Of a stretch of DNA of 64,000 nt, positions 30,841-39,862 are shown piece by piece (the stretch's first letter is position 1; each line of letters starts with the position of its first letter). The notes beneath the pieces are model-generated. The model searched no databases and was not told the DNA's origin. It worked only from the letters and a program-made list of their open reading frames with translations. Source of the stretch: Bradyrhizobium sp. Arg816 (GTDB lineage: Bacteria; Pseudomonadota; Alphaproteobacteria; Rhizobiales; Xanthobacteraceae); contig NZ_JAPRAQ010000002.1 in NCBI RefSeq assembly GCF_029989365.1, forward strand, positions 62,001-126,000, in the 5' to 3' direction. The position numbers and the translations under genes are program-made.

Positions 30841-31301
30841 GCGTCACCGAAAACACCCTGATCCTCGAGACCACGCAGGGCCCCGTTACCATCGAGATGC
30901 GGCCCGATCTCGCGCCCGGCCACGTCGCGCGCATCAAGGAACTGGTCCGCGAGGGCTTTTACGACGGCATCGTGTTCCACCGCGTGATCGAGGGCTTCAT
31001 GGCGCAGACCGGCTGCCCGCAGGGCACCGGCACCGGCGGCTCCGGCAAGAAGCTGAAGGCCGAGTTCAACAAGGAACCGCACGTGCGCGGCGTCACCTCG
31101 ATGGCGCGTGCAGCGAGCCCCGACTCCGCCGATAGCCAGTTCTTCATCGTCTTCGACGACGCCCGCTTCCTCGACAACCAGTACACGGTGTGGGGCAAGG
31201 TCACCGAGGGCATGGAGAACGTCGACAAGATCAAGCGCGGCGAGCCCGTCCAGAACCCCGACAAGATCGTCAAGGCGCGGATGGCAGCGGACGCGGAGTA
31301 A
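30837..31301 (+). CDS. Peptidyl-prolyl cis-trans isomerase, cyclophilin type, cytoplasmic
   Basis: 154 residues from ATG 30837, without a signal peptide. It has the same motifs as the exported copy (IVFHRVIEGFMAQTGCPQG, GVTSMARAASPDSADSQFFIVF). The two paralogues in one operon thus serve two compartments. Its stop is followed by a palindromic repeat before queA. Confidence 0.95.
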   Translation: MSVTENTLILETTQGPVTIEMRPDLAPGHVARIKELVREGFYDGIVFHRVIEGFMAQTGCPQGTGTGGSGKKLKAEFNKEPHVRGVTSMARAASPDSADSQFFIVFDDARFLDNQYTVWGKVTEGMENVDKIKRGEPVQNPDKIVKARMAADAE

Positions 31302-31307
31302 GCGGTA

Positions 31308-31421
31308 GACCCTCATCCTGAGGAGCGCGGAACGCGCGTCTCGAAGGATGAAGGCCCCGCTGCTGCAGCTCGGCCTTCATGGTTCGAGACGGCGCTAGCG
31401 CGCCTCCTCACCATGAGGGTC
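31308..31421. repeat. Dispersed palindromic repeat between cyclophilin gene and queA
   Basis: GACCCTCAT...CTGAGGAG at the left is mirrored by CTCCTCACC...ATGAGGGTC at the right. Inner arms CTCGAAGGATGAAGGCC and GGCCTTCATGGTTCGAG pair around a short GC-rich loop. The whole is a 114-base imperfect palindrome. I recognise the ACCCTCATGGTGAGGAG form as a common intergenic repeat of Bradyrhizobium and Rhodopseudomonas-like genomes. It would fold into a long hairpin in either transcript. Confidence 0.8.
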
Positions 31422-31446
31422 TGGCTGTGTCGCGCTAGGCCCTATC

Positions 31447-32520
31447 ATGCGCACTGATCTCTTCGATTTCGATCTGCCCGCCGAGCGCATCGCGTTGCGC
31501 CCGGCGAGCCCGCGCGACTCTGCGAAGATGCTGGTCGTGGAAGGTGGTGCGCTGCGCGACCAGATCATCACCGAGCTGCCGCAATGGCTGAAGACGGGCG
31601 ACCAGCTCGTCGTCAACGACACCAAGGTGATCGCGGCGCAGCTCAAGGGGCGCCGCATCGGCCGCGAGACCGAGCCCAAGATCGAGGCGACGCTGATCAA
31701 GCGCCTCGACGGCTCGCGCTGGCAGGCGCTGGTGAAGCCGGCGAAGAAGCTCGTGGCAGGCGACCGCATCCGCTTCGGCAATGAAGGCAAGGTCTGCCTG
31801 CTCGGCCATCTCGACGCCGAGGTCGAGGCGAAGGGCGCGGAGGGCGAGGTGACACTCTCGTTTAGTTTCCACGGTCCTGCGCTCGACCAGGCGATATCAG
31901 ATCTCGGCAGCCCGCCGCTGCCGCCCTATATCGCCTCGAAGCGCACGCCCGACGATCAGGACCTCGCGGACTACCAGACCATGTTCGCTGCGAACGAGGG
32001 CGCGGTCGCAGCCCCAACTGCGGGACTGCATTTCACTCCGGCGCTGGAGCAGGCGCTGAGCGACCGCGGCGTCGGCATCAACCGCGTCACGCTGCATGTC
32101 GGGGCAGGGACGTTCCTGCCGGTCAAGGTCGAGGACACCGAAGGCCACAAGATGCATGCCGAATGGGGCACGATCTCGGCCGAGACGGCGGAGCGGCTCA
32201 ACGCCGCACGGCGGAACGGCGGGCGCATCATCGCCGTCGGCACGACGTCACTGCGGCTTCTGGAAAGCTCTGCGGCCGAGGACGGCACCATCCAGCCGTT
32301 CACAGCCGAGACGTCGATCTTCATCACCCCCGGCTATCGCTTCCGTGCCGTCGATATCCTGCTGACCAATTTCCATTTGCCGAAGTCGACGCTGTTCATG
32401 CTGGTGTCGGCGTTCTCCGGGCTCGAAGCGATGCAGCAAGCGTATGCGCACGCGATCGCGAAAGGCTACCGGTTCTATTCGTACGGGGATGCGTGCTTGT
32501 TGTTCCGCGCGCGCGACTAA
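31447..32520 (+). CDS. queA: S-adenosylmethionine:tRNA ribosyltransferase-isomerase
   Basis: 357 residues from ATG 31447 ([20 protein letters not shown]). It transfers and isomerises the ribosyl part of S-adenosylmethionine onto preQ1 at tRNA position 34, giving epoxyqueuosine. Family motifs include [49 protein letters not shown] and [21 protein letters not shown]. Length is normal. tgt, which inserts preQ1 into the tRNA, lies 4.5 kb on, separated by a minus-strand block containing asd, so the usual adjacency of the pair is broken. Confidence 0.97.
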   Translation: MRTDLFDFDLPAERIALRPASPRDSAKMLVVEGGALRDQIITELPQWLKTGDQLVVNDTKVIAAQLKGRRIGRETEPKIEATLIKRLDGSRWQALVKPAKKLVAGDRIRFGNEGKVCLLGHLDAEVEAKGAEGEVTLSFSFHGPALDQAISDLGSPPLPPYIASKRTPDDQDLADYQTMFAANEGAVAAPTAGLHFTPALEQALSDRGVGINRVTLHVGAGTFLPVKVEDTEGHKMHAEWGTISAETAERLNAARRNGGRIIAVGTTSLRLLESSAAEDGTIQPFTAETSIFITPGYRFRAVDILLTNFHLPKSTLFMLVSAFSGLEAMQQAYAHAIAKGYRFYSYGDACLLFRARD

Positions 32521-32530
32521 TTTCGGCGCC

Positions 32531-32623
32531 GTAGGGTGGGCAAAGCGAAGCGTGCCCACCATCTTTCGTAGATGCGCGAGGGAAGTGGTGGGCACGGCGC
32601 TTGCGCGCCTTTGCCCACCCTAC
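32531..32623. repeat. Dispersed palindromic repeat between queA and asd
   Basis: GTAGGGTGGGCAAAG (32531-32545) is mirrored exactly by CTTTGCCCACCCTAC (32609-32623), with further pairing CGTGCCCACC / GGTGGGCACG inside. The TAGGGTGGGCAAAG core is a known repeat style in Bradyrhizobium-like genomes. It separates convergent queA and asd. Confidence 0.8.
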
Positions 32624-32634
32624 GACACCTTGCG

Positions 32635-33660
32635 TTACGCCATCACGCGCTGTGGCAACAGCTCCGCGATCTGCACGGCGTTCAGCGCGGCGCCCTTGAG
32701 CAGCTGGTCCGCCGCCACGAACATCGAGATCGAATGCCCTGAGGGATCGCTGAGATCCTTGCGGATGCGGCCGACCAGGACGTCGTCCTGGCCCGAAGCG
32801 TCGATCGGCATCGGGAAGTAGTTCTTCACGCGGTCGTCGACGAGCTTCACGCCGGGCGCCTGCGCCATGATGGCGCGGACCTGGTCCTCGGTGATCGGCT
32901 TCTCGCATTCGAAGGTGATGGCCTCGCAATGGGCGCGCAGCACCGGCACGCGGACGCAGGTGACGCCGATCGCGATCTTGTCGTCCTCGAAGATCTTGCG
33001 GGTTTCCTTGATGACCTTGGTCTCTTCGTCGTTGTAGCCGGTCTCGGGATCGACGGCGGTGTTGTGGTTGAAGAGATTGAAGGCGTAGGGGTGCGGCATG
33101 ACCTTGGGCGTATAGACCTGCCCGTTGAGATTGGCGCGGGTGGACTCGACGAGCTCGTCCATCGCGGCGGCGCCGGCGCCGGAGGCCGCCTGGTAGGTCG
33201 AGATGATGACGCGCTTGATGCGGTTGTTCTGGTGGATCGGCCAGAGCGGCACCAGCGCGGTGATCGCGGCGCAGTTCGGGTTGGCAATGATGCCCTTGTG
33301 GTCGCGGATGCGGTTGGCGTTGATCTCGGGGATCACCAGCGGCACGTTCGGGTCCATGCGGAAGGCCGAGGAGTTGTCGACCACGACGGCGCCGGCCTTG
33401 ACCGCTACAGGCGCGAACTTCTTGGAGATGCTGCCGCCGGCGGAGAACAGAGCGATGTCGACGTCCCCGAAGGCGCGCTCGGTCAGCTCTTCGATGACGA
33501 CGTTCTGCCCGCGGAACCACACCGTCTTGCCGGCCGAGCGGGCGCTGGCGAGCGCCTTGAGCTTGCCGACGCGAAAGCCGCGCTTGTCCATGGTGGCGAT
33601 GAATTCGGCGCCCACCGCACCGGTGACGCCGACAATCGCGACGACGGGATCGTTACTCAC
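32635..33660 (-). CDS. asd: Aspartate-semialdehyde dehydrogenase
   Basis: 341 residues from GTG 33660, chosen because GGAGGAG lies five to ten bases before it; the ATG at 33672 overlaps that ribosome site. It reduces aspartyl-4-phosphate with NADPH, the branch-point step toward lysine/diaminopimelate, threonine, methionine and isoleucine. The N-terminal Rossmann motif is VAIVGVTGAVGAEF. The catalytic Cys is C130 in IIANPNCAAITAL. HIS and Arg of the active site lie in the C-terminal half. It has its own promoter and a Thr-rich leader with a terminator hairpin just upstream, so attenuation by charged-tRNA supply is likely. Confidence 0.96.
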   Translation of the reverse strand: MSNDPVVAIVGVTGAVGAEFIATMDKRGFRVGKLKALASARSAGKTVWFRGQNVVIEELTERAFGDVDIALFSAGGSISKKFAPVAVKAGAVVVDNSSAFRMDPNVPLVIPEINANRIRDHKGIIANPNCAAITALVPLWPIHQNNRIKRVIISTYQAASGAGAAAMDELVESTRANLNGQVYTPKVMPHPYAFNLFNHNTAVDPETGYNDEETKVIKETRKIFEDDKIAIGVTCVRVPVLRAHCEAITFECEKPITEDQVRAIMAQAPGVKLVDDRVKNYFPMPIDASGQDDVLVGRIRKDLSDPSGHSISMFVAADQLLKGAALNAVQIAELLPQRVMA

Positions 33661-33691
33661 ATTCTCCTCCATTGCATTGAGCTGAAGACAA

Positions 33692-33721
33692 CAAAAAAGC
33701 CCCGGACCAGAGGTCGGAGCT
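33692..33721 (-). terminator. Attenuator-type terminator in the asd leader
   Basis: On the minus strand AGCTCCG(A)CC, a three-base loop and GGTCCGGGGCT form a stem of about ten pairs with one bulged C, followed directly by six U. It lies between the Thr-rich leader peptide (stop 33754) and the asd start (33660). A terminator only about 30 bases before a gene's start codon, in that gene's own leader, is the expected layout of a transcription attenuator. Confidence 0.75.
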
Positions 33722-33753
33722 TCGGTAGAGTGGATTGCGTTTAAGTCGACGAC

Positions 33754-33825
33754 CTACGCGCGCACGCCTCCCCGGGCCCCGAAGGCCGTGGTGGTTTTGG
33801 TCGTGCGTTTGGTGGTCGTGAACAT
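33754..33825 (-). CDS. Threonine-rich leader peptide of asd
   Basis: A 23-codon frame from ATG 33825 to TAG 33754 begins MFTTTKRTTKTTTAF: eight Thr and two Lys in the first 13 residues. Thr and Lys are both end products of the pathway that Asd feeds. A promoter-like TTGACG-17-CATAAG ends eight bases before the ATG, so the transcript would start at or next to the ATG (leaderless), as I recall for the rhizobial trp leader peptide. No Shine-Dalgarno is seen, which agrees with that. Stalling on Thr codons when charged tRNA-Thr is scarce would disfavour the downstream terminator. Compare the Thr/Ile-rich thrL of enterics. Confidence 0.75.
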   Translation of the reverse strand: MFTTTKRTTKTTTAFGARGGVRA

Positions 33826-33833
33826 GGCGGCGA

Positions 33834-33862
33834 CTTATGCGGGAGAGTTTTGCGCCCGTCAA
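33834..33862 (-). promoter_or_regulatory. Promoter of the asd leader
   Basis: On the minus strand TTGACG (33862-33857), a 17-base spacer and CATAAG (33839-33834) fit a sigma-70 type promoter. The start of transcription would fall at about 33828-33825, on the leader-peptide ATG. It lies inside the 65 bases after the PepSY gene's stop. Confidence 0.6.
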
Positions 33863-33890
33863 TGGCTTTTCGGCGGGATTGTGGCTGCCG

Positions 33891-34493
33891 CTATTTCACC
33901 CGGGCGCCCGGCGGCTCCAGGATGACCTCCTTGAGGTTGTCGCCGCTGATGACGACGATCGCGAAATTCAGCCGGCCCTGTTCGCGCACCAGTCCGCCGC
34001 TGATCGCCTTGCCGGAGGCCGCACGTTCGGCGACGTGCACGGCATCCGCAAGGCGGTGCTTGATGGCACCGAGCGCCGCGAGGTTGCTGCGGTCGTCGAG
34101 ATCGAGTTCGGCCAGGGGGAGGGCGGCTTCGCCGCCGACGAGCTCGCCGGTCGCGGCGTTGATGGTGTGGCGCCAGATGCGGTCGTTGTGCAGGGTCTTC
34201 ACCCGGTAGACCGGCACGCCGGAGCCTCCGTCGAAACTCACATCCGCCGTCGTGGCGCCGGCGTGACGGGCTTCCGCGATCGCCATGGCCTGGCTGATCG
34301 AGATCGACGAGCTGCGGAATCGTTCGATTTCGCGGCTGACCGCTTGGCGGTCCACCCCGGCATCACCATCTGTGTCGCCGTGAAGCGCGGTCGGCGTGCC
34401 TCCGGTCACGGTCGCCTGCGCCGGCGCGGCAAGGAGCAGCGCGGGCAAGGCGATCGCGAGTAATACCGAGATCCATCGTTTGGCTGTCGTCAT
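33891..34493 (-). CDS. Exported PepSY-domain-like protein
   Basis: 200 residues from ATG 34493 (MTTAKRWISVLLAIALPALLLAAPAQA is a signal peptide); the frame is open upstream but without signal-peptide logic. The mature part includes ISISQAMAIAEARHAGATTADVSFDGG, then VPVYRVKTL and HTINAATGELVG, the alpha-beta-beta pattern of PepSY repeats. Such domains often bind or inhibit secreted enzymes or bind metal in the cell envelope. A TetR-type operator lies 173 bases upstream, matching one before the patatin gene. Co-regulation by the neighbouring TetR protein is therefore likely. Confidence 0.75.
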   Translation of the reverse strand: MTTAKRWISVLLAIALPALLLAAPAQATVTGGTPTALHGDTDGDAGVDRQAVSREIERFRSSSISISQAMAIAEARHAGATTADVSFDGGSGVPVYRVKTLHNDRIWRHTINAATGELVGGEAALPLAELDLDDRSNLAALGAIKHRLADAVHVAERAASGKAISGGLVREQGRLNFAIVVISGDNLKEVILEPPGARVK

Positions 34494-34665
34494 GCTCGAA
34501 ACCCTCGGCCAGCGAGTGTGCCGGATGATCGTAAAGAATTCGCGGCCGGCCTTGGGCATCGGCCGGCCGCGGAGCGTCGCAGCGGGCTGTACCCCGGCAC
34601 GGCGATCTTGGGCGGTGCGGACGACCTTGGGGCCGGTGAAAAAGCGGTCCGTATCGCTTATAACT

Positions 34666-34684
34666 AAACCATACCGTATCGTTT
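34666..34684. promoter_or_regulatory. TetR-type operator upstream of the PepSY gene
   Basis: AAACCATAC-C-GTATCGTTT, a 19-bp inverted repeat with 8 of 9 half-site bases complementary. The same AAACnnnAC-n-GTATCGTTT pattern occurs at 36885-36903. A partial CGTATCG at about 34649 lies 27 bases away. This half-site style is typical of AcrR/TetR regulators. Confidence 0.7.
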
Positions 34685-34745
34685 TGTTTTGGTCAATGAC
34701 GCGGGCGTAACCTCGAAGGGGAAACGTCGCTACCTCACGGAATTG

Positions 34746-35492
34746 TCAGCGGGATGGGCGCCGCCGCTGGGTGCCCTTTGCGGCGCTCTGGATGCGGTCT
34801 GCTGGTCCCAGCGCACCAGCCAGGAACAGCTTGATCGCCGCGCGCATGCGCTTCTCGGCGGCCTTCAATTCCAGCGCCGTTCCGAACGTCGCCAGGCGGT
34901 GGGTGTGACCGACGACGACGTCGAGGAACACCTCTGCCGCGATCGTGGTGTCGTCGACGTCGAGTGCGCCCTGCGCCACCAGATGGTCGAAGAAGCGGGC
35001 CGTGGTAGCGACGGCCTTCAGCCAGCCTTCCTCCTTGCCGAGCTTGGCGATGTCGGGGAAGTTGATGGCCTGTGACGTCATCATGCGGCTGAATGCGACA
35101 GCATCGGGCCCGCAGGTGAAGGTCAGCATCTCCCGCCCGATCTCGACCAGCCGCTGCTCGACCGAAATGTCCGAGGCGCTGGAGAGCTGGGTCTCGGCGG
35201 CTGCCGATAGCGGCGCAAGCCAGCGCGCGATTTCGCGCCTCAGCACGGCGGCAAACAGGCCGCGCTTGTCCCCGTAACGGGAATAGACGGTGGGTTTGCT
35301 GACCCTGGCCGCTTCGGCGACCGCGTCGAGCGAGGTCGCGTCGAAGCCGCGATCCAGGAACAGGCGGGTGGCGACCTCGATCAGCCGCTGATCGCGCTCG
35401 ATCGCAGCGGTTTTCGTCGGACGGCCGCCGCGCGATTTCGGCACCTCGCGCCGTGGCGTTGCTGGTTTTGTCCTGGTCGCAGTCAATCCCAT
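34746..35492 (-). CDS. TetR-family transcriptional regulator
   Basis: 248 residues from ATG 35492 (MGLTATRTKPATPRR); ATGs further upstream (for example MSTIRSAQESLG) are possible starts. The helix-turn-helix is RLIEVATRLFLDRGFDATSLDAVAEAARVSKPTVYSRYGDKRGLF, near residues 35-80, typical of TetR. A helical ligand and dimer domain follows, and the tail is basic (AKGTQRRRPSR). It lies 135 bases downstream of the patatin gene on the same strand. Operators before patatin and before the PepSY gene suggest it represses both, and itself if co-transcribed. Confidence 0.9.
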   Translation of the reverse strand: MGLTATRTKPATPRREVPKSRGGRPTKTAAIERDQRLIEVATRLFLDRGFDATSLDAVAEAARVSKPTVYSRYGDKRGLFAAVLRREIARWLAPLSAAAETQLSSASDISVEQRLVEIGREMLTFTCGPDAVAFSRMMTSQAINFPDIAKLGKEEGWLKAVATTARFFDHLVAQGALDVDDTTIAAEVFLDVVVGHTHRLATFGTALELKAAEKRMRAAIKLFLAGALGPADRIQSAAKGTQRRRPSR

Positions 35493-35627
35493 GCCCAATG
35501 ATTCCTGCGCGCTTCTAATCGTCGACATTCGCTCTATATCGCGCAGGAGCGGGGGCGTCATCGCGAATCTGGCCGAATTGGCCATATCGTCAACGGTTTC
35601 GGCACGGTCTCGTTCCGTCACGAGAGA

Positions 35628-36782
35628 TCACGGCAGCTTCGAAGTCCAGGCCTGGCCGGAGGCAGCCTTCTCATATCCGTATTGATACAGCGCCCGCATA
35701 TAGGCGGTGTCGAACCCTTCCGAAGGCGGCGCGGGATAATCGCGCGCGATGTAGGAGAGGTGGAAGCCGAGATTGTTGCGCTTGGCGAAGTCATAGGTCG
35801 AGAAGATGATCGAGCGCGTCTGCGACTGGGTGATCGACGACAGGCTGCGCGAGGCGACGTCGATGGTGCTGTTGGACACGAGCTCGAAATTGCGTTCGAT
35901 CTTCTTGTTGACGAGGATGTAGATGTTCATCCGCGCGTTGCCGGGCAGGCGGTCCTGGGAGAGCAGGGCTTCCGGCAGCGTCAGCACCGGCGCGGTCACG
36001 CCGCCGTCGACATGCATCTCCTGAAATCTGCGGCCCTGGCCTTCGGCGTCGATCATGATGGGCGGAAACACCAGGGGAATGCTGGCGGAGGCCGCCATCA
36101 CGTCGCGAAACAGTTTGAGCGCCTCGGGTGTTCCGACCGCTGCGATCTTGCCCATGTCCCAGATGGCCGTCCGTTGGGTGTCGAGATCGGTGGTCACCAC
36201 CAGCAGCCTTCGCCCCTTGGCATTTTCACGCGCGACCTGTGCCATGATCTCCGGCCCGACATAGCGGGCGACGAGCTCGCGCAGCCGCGTGTTGCCGAAC
36301 AGGCCGGATCCGAACAGCACGCGCATGATGCTGGGATCGTTCAGGAGGCTCTCGGCGATGCCGCTGGTGTAGACCTCCCTCAGCGTGTCGTCATATTGCG
36401 AGCCGAGGAACGCAAAGGGCGCGATCAGGCCGCCGGTGCTCACGCCCGAGACGACCGAGAAGGTGGGACGGGTTCTGGCGGCGGTCCAACCGCTCAACAC
36501 GCCGACGCCATAGGCGCCGTCAGCGCCGCCGCCGGAGAGCGCCAGATAGGATTTCGTGGCGGTGCTGGTGTCCTTCTCGAAGCTGAATTTCGTGACGGGC
36601 TCGTCGGCGTAGCGCCTGAGACCGTCGATATCGAGCACGCGCGACGTGCTGGCCTCGGCGGCCGTATAGGGCGTGCGGGGCAGGGAGGTGCAGGCGCCGA
36701 GTGCCAGGCTGCACGCCAGAACCAGGAATCCGGTCAGGCGGACGCCTGTCTGTCTGATCCAGCCGCGCGAGGGGCCGGACAT
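35628..36782 (-). CDS. Patatin-like phospholipase, predicted lipoprotein
   Basis: 384 residues from ATG 36782; ATG 36809 and 36833 are in frame. A signal peptide ends in lipobox LALGAC, giving acylation at Cys 31. The patatin domain has the oxyanion loop LALSGGGADGAYGVG, the nucleophile elbow GVSTGG (Ser 115) and the catalytic Asp in HVDGGVTAP. It would hydrolyse acyl esters at the periplasmic face of the outer or inner membrane. The gene is followed by the TetR regulator and preceded by a 19-bp TetR-type operator about 100 bases upstream. Confidence 0.88.
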   Translation of the reverse strand: MSGPSRGWIRQTGVRLTGFLVLACSLALGACTSLPRTPYTAAEASTSRVLDIDGLRRYADEPVTKFSFEKDTSTATKSYLALSGGGADGAYGVGVLSGWTAARTRPTFSVVSGVSTGGLIAPFAFLGSQYDDTLREVYTSGIAESLLNDPSIMRVLFGSGLFGNTRLRELVARYVGPEIMAQVARENAKGRRLLVVTTDLDTQRTAIWDMGKIAAVGTPEALKLFRDVMAASASIPLVFPPIMIDAEGQGRRFQEMHVDGGVTAPVLTLPEALLSQDRLPGNARMNIYILVNKKIERNFELVSNSTIDVASRSLSSITQSQTRSIIFSTYDFAKRNNLGFHLSYIARDYPAPPSEGFDTAYMRALYQYGYEKAASGQAWTSKLP

Positions 36783-36884
36783 TTCGGTCGAACATGAAGC
36801 GGAGGGCATTGTCGGTGGCTGACGATCACGCAAATACTGCCGCCGGCATTATTCACCGCGGCATCTCGTCCAGCCCCGCGTAAA

Positions 36885-36903
36885 AACTACACTGTATCGT
36901 TTT
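36885..36903. promoter_or_regulatory. TetR-type operator upstream of the patatin gene
   Basis: AAACTACAC-T-GTATCGTTT, a 19-bp imperfect palindrome. It shares GTATCGTTTTGTTT (14 bases, 36895-36908) exactly with the site before the PepSY gene (34676-34689). It lies in the divergent region between patatin and tgt. Confidence 0.7.
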
Positions 36904-37025
36904 GTTTGGCAAGCCCGCCGGGCGATCAAGTCGGCGTCAAATATGTCCCGGTCTGAACCACAAGCCGGCTCTGGCGTGGTCCGGGCGGGTTGATCAGCCT
37001 CTTCCGACACGCAATAAGCACGACC

Positions 37026-38174
37026 ATGAATCTTCCCGACACCGGTCTACCCAATCATTTCGAGCTGCTCGCCACCGATGGCGCCGCGCGCACCGGGCGC
37101 CTGACCACGCCGCACGGCGTGGTGCGGACGCCGGCCTTCATGCCGGTCGGAACCGCCGGCGCCATGAAGGGCATGCACTGGCGCGAGGTGCGCGAGGCCG
37201 GCGCCGACATCGTGCTCGGCAACACCTATCATCTGATGCTGCGTCCCGGCGCCGAGCGGATCTCGGCGCTCGGCGGCCTGCAGCGGTTCACCGGCTGGAA
37301 CGGGCCGATGCTGACGGATTCCGGCGGCTTCCAGGTGATGTCGCTGTCGGACCTGCGCAAGGTCACCGAGAACGCCGTCACATTCCGTTCGCATATCGAC
37401 GGCGCCAAGGTCGAGCTGTCACCGGAGCGCTCGATCGAGGTGCAGCGCTTCCTCGGCTCCGACATCGCCATGCAGATGGACGAATGCGTGCGGCTGCCGG
37501 CCGAGCGGGACGACATCGAACGGGCGATGCAGCTGTCGCTGCGCTGGGCCGAGCGAAGCAAGCGCGCATTCGAGAGTGCGCCCGACGGTTACATGCTGTT
37601 CGGCATCGTGCAGGGCGGCGACGTGCCGCAGCTTCGCCACGCCAGCGCCGAAGGCCTCGTCGCAATCGGCTTCCACGGCTATGCCATCGGCGGACTTGCC
37701 GTCGGCGAGCCGCAGGCGGTGATGCTGGCGATGATCGACGAGACCGCACCGATGCTGCCGAGGGAGCGGCCGCGCTATTTGATGGGCGTCGGCACGCCGG
37801 ACGACATCCTCGAGGCGGTCAAGCGCGGCATCGACATGTTCGATTGCGTGATGCCGACGCGGAATGGCCGGCATGGCGTTGCCTTCACGCGCTTCGGCCA
37901 GGTCAATTTGCGCAACGCGCGCCATGCCGATGATCCGCGCCCGCTCGACGAAGAGAGTTCCTGGCCGTCGGCGCACAACTACGCGCGCGCCTACCTGCAT
38001 CATCTCGTCAAGGCGGGCGAGACGCTGGGCGCCATGCTGCTCTCCGAGATCAATATCGCCTACTACCAGTTCCTGATGCAGGGCATCAGGGACGCGATCG
38101 CACACGGGACGTTCGACGAATTCTACCAGCGTACGCGCCAGGACTGGGCGAGGGGCGACATCGCCGCGCGCTAA
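37026..38174 (+). CDS. tgt: tRNA-guanine transglycosylase
   Basis: 382 residues from ATG 37026 ([15 protein letters not shown]). It exchanges G34 for preQ1 in tRNAs with GUN anticodons. Catalytic Asp residues are present: D98 in [12 protein letters not shown] and D273 in [14 protein letters not shown]. The structural zinc site, normally C-x-C-x2-C followed by His, is changed: residues 308-318 read [11 protein letters not shown], with no Cys, although HH at 325-326 remains. The flanking [11 protein letters not shown] and [19 protein letters not shown] are conserved, so this is not a frameshift. The enzyme must hold its C-terminal domain without zinc or with other ligands. Confidence 0.96.
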   Translation: MNLPDTGLPNHFELLATDGAARTGRLTTPHGVVRTPAFMPVGTAGAMKGMHWREVREAGADIVLGNTYHLMLRPGAERISALGGLQRFTGWNGPMLTDSGGFQVMSLSDLRKVTENAVTFRSHIDGAKVELSPERSIEVQRFLGSDIAMQMDECVRLPAERDDIERAMQLSLRWAERSKRAFESAPDGYMLFGIVQGGDVPQLRHASAEGLVAIGFHGYAIGGLAVGEPQAVMLAMIDETAPMLPRERPRYLMGVGTPDDILEAVKRGIDMFDCVMPTRNGRHGVAFTRFGQVNLRNARHADDPRPLDEESSWPSAHNYARAYLHHLVKAGETLGAMLLSEINIAYYQFLMQGIRDAIAHGTFDEFYQRTRQDWARGDIAAR

Positions 38175-38393
38175 TCAATTGCAGACGATCCGCTGCTTGA
38201 CGGCGTGCTTGGTCACGAAGCCGTAGCCGCAATTGTCGCAAGTCCAGAGATAGCTGATCAGGCGGTCAGAGATGTAGGCGGATGCTTCGGCGGCGACCAT
38301 CGAGTCAGCGCAGACGGGGCAGGTGGGCAACTCGCTGCAACGCGGGTCGCGGTGATATGCGACGGTCGACAACACTTCAGCAACTGCTGGCAT
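38175..38393 (-). CDS. Small zinc-ribbon protein
   Basis: 72 residues from ATG 38393. Two CxxC knuckles (ELPTCPVCADSM and LWTCDNCGYGFVT) suggest one zinc ribbon, with a helical stretch between them. It is convergent with tgt, the stop codons nearly touching. Function unknown; such short ribbons occur often in rhizobial genomes. Confidence 0.7.
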   Translation of the reverse strand: MPAVAEVLSTVAYHRDPRCSELPTCPVCADSMVAAEASAYISDRLISYLWTCDNCGYGFVTKHAVKQRIVCN

Positions 38394-38616
38394 CGTGGTG
38401 ACCTCTCTGCTTTGAGACCTAAGTCTAACATAGACCGAATCAGTTGACGAGGTCGCAACACAAATGCGTTGGTTTTCTGATAATTACAGCTCACGCGATT
38501 TTGCGATGCAGCGTATTTAACATGTGCCGCATTGTCGCTTGCGTGTCGTCCCAAGCTGTCCGTTACTGCGCAAGAGACGCTGCAGAAACAGAAATTGTCG
38601 TCACAGGGAGTTCATC

Positions 38617-39594
<978 letters not shown>

Positions 39595-39597
39595 GAC

Positions 39598-39837
39598 ATG
39601 ACGGATCAACCGAGGCGGCCGCGCACGCTGGGCGATGCGCGGTCGGAGGCCGAGGCGGCGTTCAAGAAGGTGACCGCCAAGGTCACCGTGGCGCCACCGA
39701 AGCCGAACGTGGCGCCGGGTATCAAGGAGCAGGTCACGCTGCGCATCGACCAGGACGTGCTGGAGTTCTTCCAGCAGGGCGGACCGGGCTGGCAGGACCG
39801 CATCAACGAGGCGCTGCGCAAGGCGGCGGGGAAGTAA
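39598..39837 (+). CDS. BrnA-type antitoxin-like protein, without a BrnT partner
   Basis: 79 residues from ATG 39598. The C-terminal half (KEQVTLRIDQDVLEFFQQGGPGWQDRINEALRKAAG) is the ribbon-helix-helix pattern of BrnA antitoxins. The N-terminal half is a charged, Pro-rich extension. BrnA normally follows brnT, a RelE-like RNase toxin. Here it follows cysK, with only three bases between stop and start, and no toxin gene is near. It may be a solitary repressor, possibly of the cysK unit. Confidence 0.75.
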   Translation: MTDQPRRPRTLGDARSEAEAAFKKVTAKVTVAPPKPNVAPGIKEQVTLRIDQDVLEFFQQGGPGWQDRINEALRKAAGK

Positions 39838-39862
39838 GGGCCGGCCGCCGGGGCGCTGGAAT

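Noticed and set aside
38522..38616. Possible Cys-containing leader peptide ([16 protein letters not shown]) before cysK
   Set aside because: The frame runs past the cysK start to 38797, there is no terminator hairpin between it and cysK, and only three Cys lie in the first 16 residues.
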